A stretch of 64,000 bases of DNA from positions 1,674,001 to 1,738,000 of the forward strand of contig OZ241844.1 of assembly GCA_965202735.1 (NCBI GenBank), in the 5' to 3' direction. Source of the DNA: HK1 sp965202735. Lineage in GTDB: Bacteria; Pseudomonadota; Gammaproteobacteria; HK1. This document shows, in pieces, positions 61,804 to 64,000 of the stretch; position 1 is the stretch's first letter, and each line of letters starts with the position of its first letter. The notes beneath the pieces are model-generated. The model did not search any database and had not been told where the DNA came from. It worked only from the letters and a program-made list of their open reading frames with translations. The translations under genes and the position numbers were made by a program.

Positions 61804-64000
61804 TCAGTTCCGCAGCGGGTACCCCCGATCCAGCATGTGGGCGATCCGCGCGGCGGTTCCGGGCGTTCTCGCAAGGGTCAGGAAGGCCTCGCGCTCGAGC
61901 CCGAACAGGTCCTCGTCGTCGATGATGTCGCCGGCGCCCGCATCCCCGCCGGCAAGAACCCGCGCCAGGCACCTCGACACGACCACATCGTGCGGGCGCG
62001 CGACCCCCTTCCCCGCCATGTCGTCGAGCATCGCACACATCGCATCGTACGCGGACGCCCCGGGGGCGAAATCCGCGCGCGGAGCGGGCGGCTCGTAGCC
62101 GCCGGCGAGCTCGAGGGCGCTCTCCTTCGCATCCGCGAGCAGCCGGTCGCGGTTCATCGTGGTCCGGTCCCGCGAGGTCAGCAGCCGCAACGGCCGCGCC
62201 AGCTCCGGCGACGTGGCGGTCCTGCCGGTCCCCACCAGCTCGAAGACGCGCAACGCGCCCGCCACCCGCGCCTCTTCGTCCCGGGCGTCCCGCGTCCAGC
62301 GCCACAGCATCTCCCTGCAGCCGCCCCCCGAGGGCACCAGGCCGACGAGCGGCTCGACGAGCCCGACCACGACGTTCGCGTGCGCCTGCACGAGGTCGCT
62401 GCCCAGCAGCACCTCGAAACCTCCACCGAGCGCCATCCCGCCGGGCGCGGAGACGACCGGAAACGGCGCCTGCCTGGCGGCCCGGCACGTGTGCTGGAAC
62501 TCGGCCAGCGCGTCGTCGAGCCGCCGCCATCCCCGCTCGGCGATGCACGCACGGACGAACTCGAGATTGAAGCCGACCGAAAACTGCGGCGCGTCGGAGT
62601 GGATCACGAGCGCCGCGTGACGCTCGGCGACCTCGTCGAGCGCCCGGCGCATCAATGCCATCGACTCCGGACCGAGCGCGTTGGCCTTGGTGTGGAACTC
62701 CAGGCAGGCGACGCCGTCGCCGATATCCCACAGGCTCGCCGCGTGGCCGGAGAGCACCGGCGAAGCGAGGACTCTGAAGTCGGCGACGCGCAACACTCCG
62801 GGCGGGCGGGCGAGCGGCCGATGGCCGAGGCCCATGATGAAGTGGACCGCACGACCGCCTTGCACGCGATGGAACGAGGAGGCGCCGACGGCATCCAGCA
62901 CCGGGGGAACCGGAAGGTCCTCGGCCGCGAGGAGGTCCCGGAACCAGCCGGCGCCGAGCGCATCGATCATCTCGAACGGCCCGCGCGACCAGCCGTAGCC
63001 GAGCTTCATCGCCTCGTCGATCGGCACGACCTCGCCGGACACGTCCGGGACGAGCGACGCCGCATACCCGAGAGCGCGCGCGAGCACCCGGCGCGCGAAG
63101 CGCCCGGCCGCGCTCCGGTGCTCGACCAGCGCCCGGAGCCCGTCGCGCTCCCCCACCCGCGCCGCCTCGGTCGCTTCCCTGCGCAGCGGACGGTACGCCC
63201 CGGACTGCAGGTCCACGACCTCCCGCCGGTCCGGGCCGCCGCGGTAGAAGCCGCCGGCGCCCTTGTTGCCGGTACATCCCGCGGCGACGAGTGCGCGCAC
63301 CACCGGGATCCCTTCGGCCACGCGCTGGAACGGGTCGCCGGGAGGAAGCGCCATCGCCAGGCTCGCGGCGACATCGAGCATCAGGTCGAGCCCGATGAGG
63401 TCGTACAGGCCGAACAGCCCGGTCCTGGGAATCCCCATCGGCCGGCCCATCACCGCATCCGCCTCCTCGACCGCGACTCCCTGCGCCACCGCCTCGACCA
63501 GGCCGGCCTGGAGCGCGTGCACACCCACCCGGTTGGCGAGGAAGCCCGGCGTGTCGCGGCAGTGCACCACCCCCTTCCCGAGCTCCCGATCGCAGAACCG
63601 GGCCAGCGCCTCGATCGTCCCGGGCCGGGTGTCCGGCCCGCGGACCAGCTCCAGCAGCCGCATGAAGCGCACCGGGTTGAAGAAGTGAGTGATGCAGAAG
63701 TCGCTTCGCATCGCGGGCGACATGCGCTCCGCCAGCAGCGCGAGGGGCAGGGTCGACGTATTGGACGAGACGATGGAGCCGGGCCGGCGAATCGAATCGA
63801 GCGCATCGTAGAGCGCGCGCTTCACGTCGATGCGCTCGACGACCGCCTCCACGACCCAGTCGCAGCCGCTCACGCGATGGAGATGATCCTCGACGTTTCC
63901 GGTCGTGATCCGCGCGGCGTGGCCCGGGTGCATGAATGGGGGCGGAGCCTGCGAGCGCATGCGTTCGAGCGCGCCACGAGCGACCGGGTCGCGATCCGGC
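61804..64000 (-). CDS. FadN-like 3-hydroxyacyl-CoA dehydrogenase/enoyl-CoA hydratase (5' end outside window)
   Basis: This is a fusion enzyme of fatty-acid beta-oxidation. Reading from the right edge, the 3-hydroxyacyl-CoA dehydrogenase part comes first: CDWVVEAVVERIDVKRALY, SIVSSNTSTLPLALLAERM, FCITHFFNPVRFMRLLELV and DTPGFLANRVGVHAL. Then comes the enoyl-CoA hydratase/isomerase part with LEFHTKANALGPESMALM, SVGFNLEF and APGGMALGGGFEVLLGSDLV, in that order; this is the FadN arrangement (dehydrogenase first), the reverse of FadB. At least 732 codons are visible; the frame is open to base 64000, so the NAD-binding N-terminus lies beyond. An acetyl-CoA acyltransferase partner may lie outside the window. 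Confidence 0.88.
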   Translation of the reverse strand, partial: PDRDPVARGALERMRSQAPPPFMHPGHAARITTGNVEDHLHRVSGCDWVVEAVVERIDVKRALYDALDSIRRPGSIVSSNTSTLPLALLAERMSPAMRSDFCITHFFNPVRFMRLLELVRGPDTRPGTIEALARFCDRELGKGVVHCRDTPGFLANRVGVHALQAGLVEAVAQGVAVEEADAVMGRPMGIPRTGLFGLYDLIGLDLMLDVAASLAMALPPGDPFQRVAEGIPVVRALVAAGCTGNKGAGGFYRGGPDRREVVDLQSGAYRPLRREATEAARVGERDGLRALVEHRSAAGRFARRVLARALGYAASLVPDVSGEVVPIDEAMKLGYGWSRGPFEMIDALGAGWFRDLLAAEDLPVPPVLDAVGASSFHRVQGGRAVHFIMGLGHRPLARPPGVLRVADFRVLASPVLSGHAASLWDIGDGVACLEFHTKANALGPESMALMRRALDEVAERHAALVIHSDAPQFSVGFNLEFVRACIAERGWRRLDDALAEFQHTCRAARQAPFPVVSAPGGMALGGGFEVLLGSDLVQAHANVVVGLVEPLVGLVPSGGGCREMLWRWTRDARDEEARVAGALRVFELVGTGRTATSPELARPLRLLTSRDRTTMNRDRLLADAKESALELAGGYEPPAPRADFAPGASAYDAMCAMLDDMAGKGVARPHDVVVSRCLARVLAGGDAGAGDIIDDEDLFGLEREAFLTLARTPGTAARIAHMLDRGYPLRN

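Overview
The window is very GC-rich chromosomal DNA from a gammaproteobacterium. Several gene orders support this: a complete dcw cell-wall/division cluster from mraZ to ftsZ followed by lpxC, dciA and secA; rsmI-rnpB-mraZ; lpoA-yraN-dolP facing sspB-sspA; petABC next to sspAB; and mutS near fdxA. Murein is predicted to contain meso-diaminopimelate (MurE DNPR motif), and LpxC implies a lipid A outer membrane. The species cannot be named from the sequence; a free-living or host-associated lineage with substantial small mobile-element load would fit.

Layout. 1-2.8 kb: zinc ABC transporter genes znuC (cut by the left edge) and znuB, then an HcxB/YbiC-type hydroxycarboxylate dehydrogenase. 2.8-7.1 kb: a decayed region with the 3' end of a branched-chain amino-acid-type binding protein gene (interrupted by a short mobile repeat), the 3' part of an amidase gene, an ISAs1-family IS whose transposase carries a DruA-like (DUF4338) N-terminal domain, palindromic repeats and a 16-base poly-C tract. 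7.1-8.9 kb: an RTX (calcium-binding repeat) protein. 9.1-13.6 kb: recJ, an RpfE-like protein and homoserine dehydrogenase on the minus strand, with a 72-bp tandem repeat between the last two. 13.8-18 kb: tldD, aroC, an orphan VapB-type antitoxin with a toxin stub, and prmB. 18-25.2 kb: htpG, mutS, an AAA ATPase-ankyrin gene and ferredoxin fdxA. 25.4-49.5 kb: argJ, secA, dciA, lpxC and the full dcw cluster. 49.8-54.9 kb: RNase P RNA, rsmI, lpoA, yraN, dolP, sspB and sspA. 55.5-58.4 kb: cytochrome bc1 genes petCBA. 58.6-64 kb: a HupE/UreJ-like membrane protein, a secreted metallo-beta-lactamase-fold protein, an unknown protein, and a FadN-like fatty-acid oxidation enzyme cut by the right edge.

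How the genes work together. The dcw block makes lipid-linked peptidoglycan precursor (MurC/D/E/F, Ddl, MurB, MraY, MurG), polymerises it at the septum (FtsW, FtsI) and assembles the division ring (FtsL, FtsQ, FtsA, FtsZ). Nearly all of its gene junctions overlap by a few bases, so translational coupling is likely. LpoA across the rnpB gap activates PBP1A. PetABC is the respiratory cytochrome bc1 complex.

The most notable finding is two families of miniature transposable elements. Family A is about 122 bp with a 16-bp terminal inverted repeat (TIR) and 9-bp target duplications; there are four full copies and one fragment. One copy is inserted in a binding-protein gene so cleanly that removing it restores the reading frame, and another sits on the mutS stop codon. 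Family B is 131 bp with CAGG ends and an exact 10-bp target duplication, and lies upstream of the fdxA promoter. One copy of each family flanks the AAA-ankyrin gene between mutS and fdxA.
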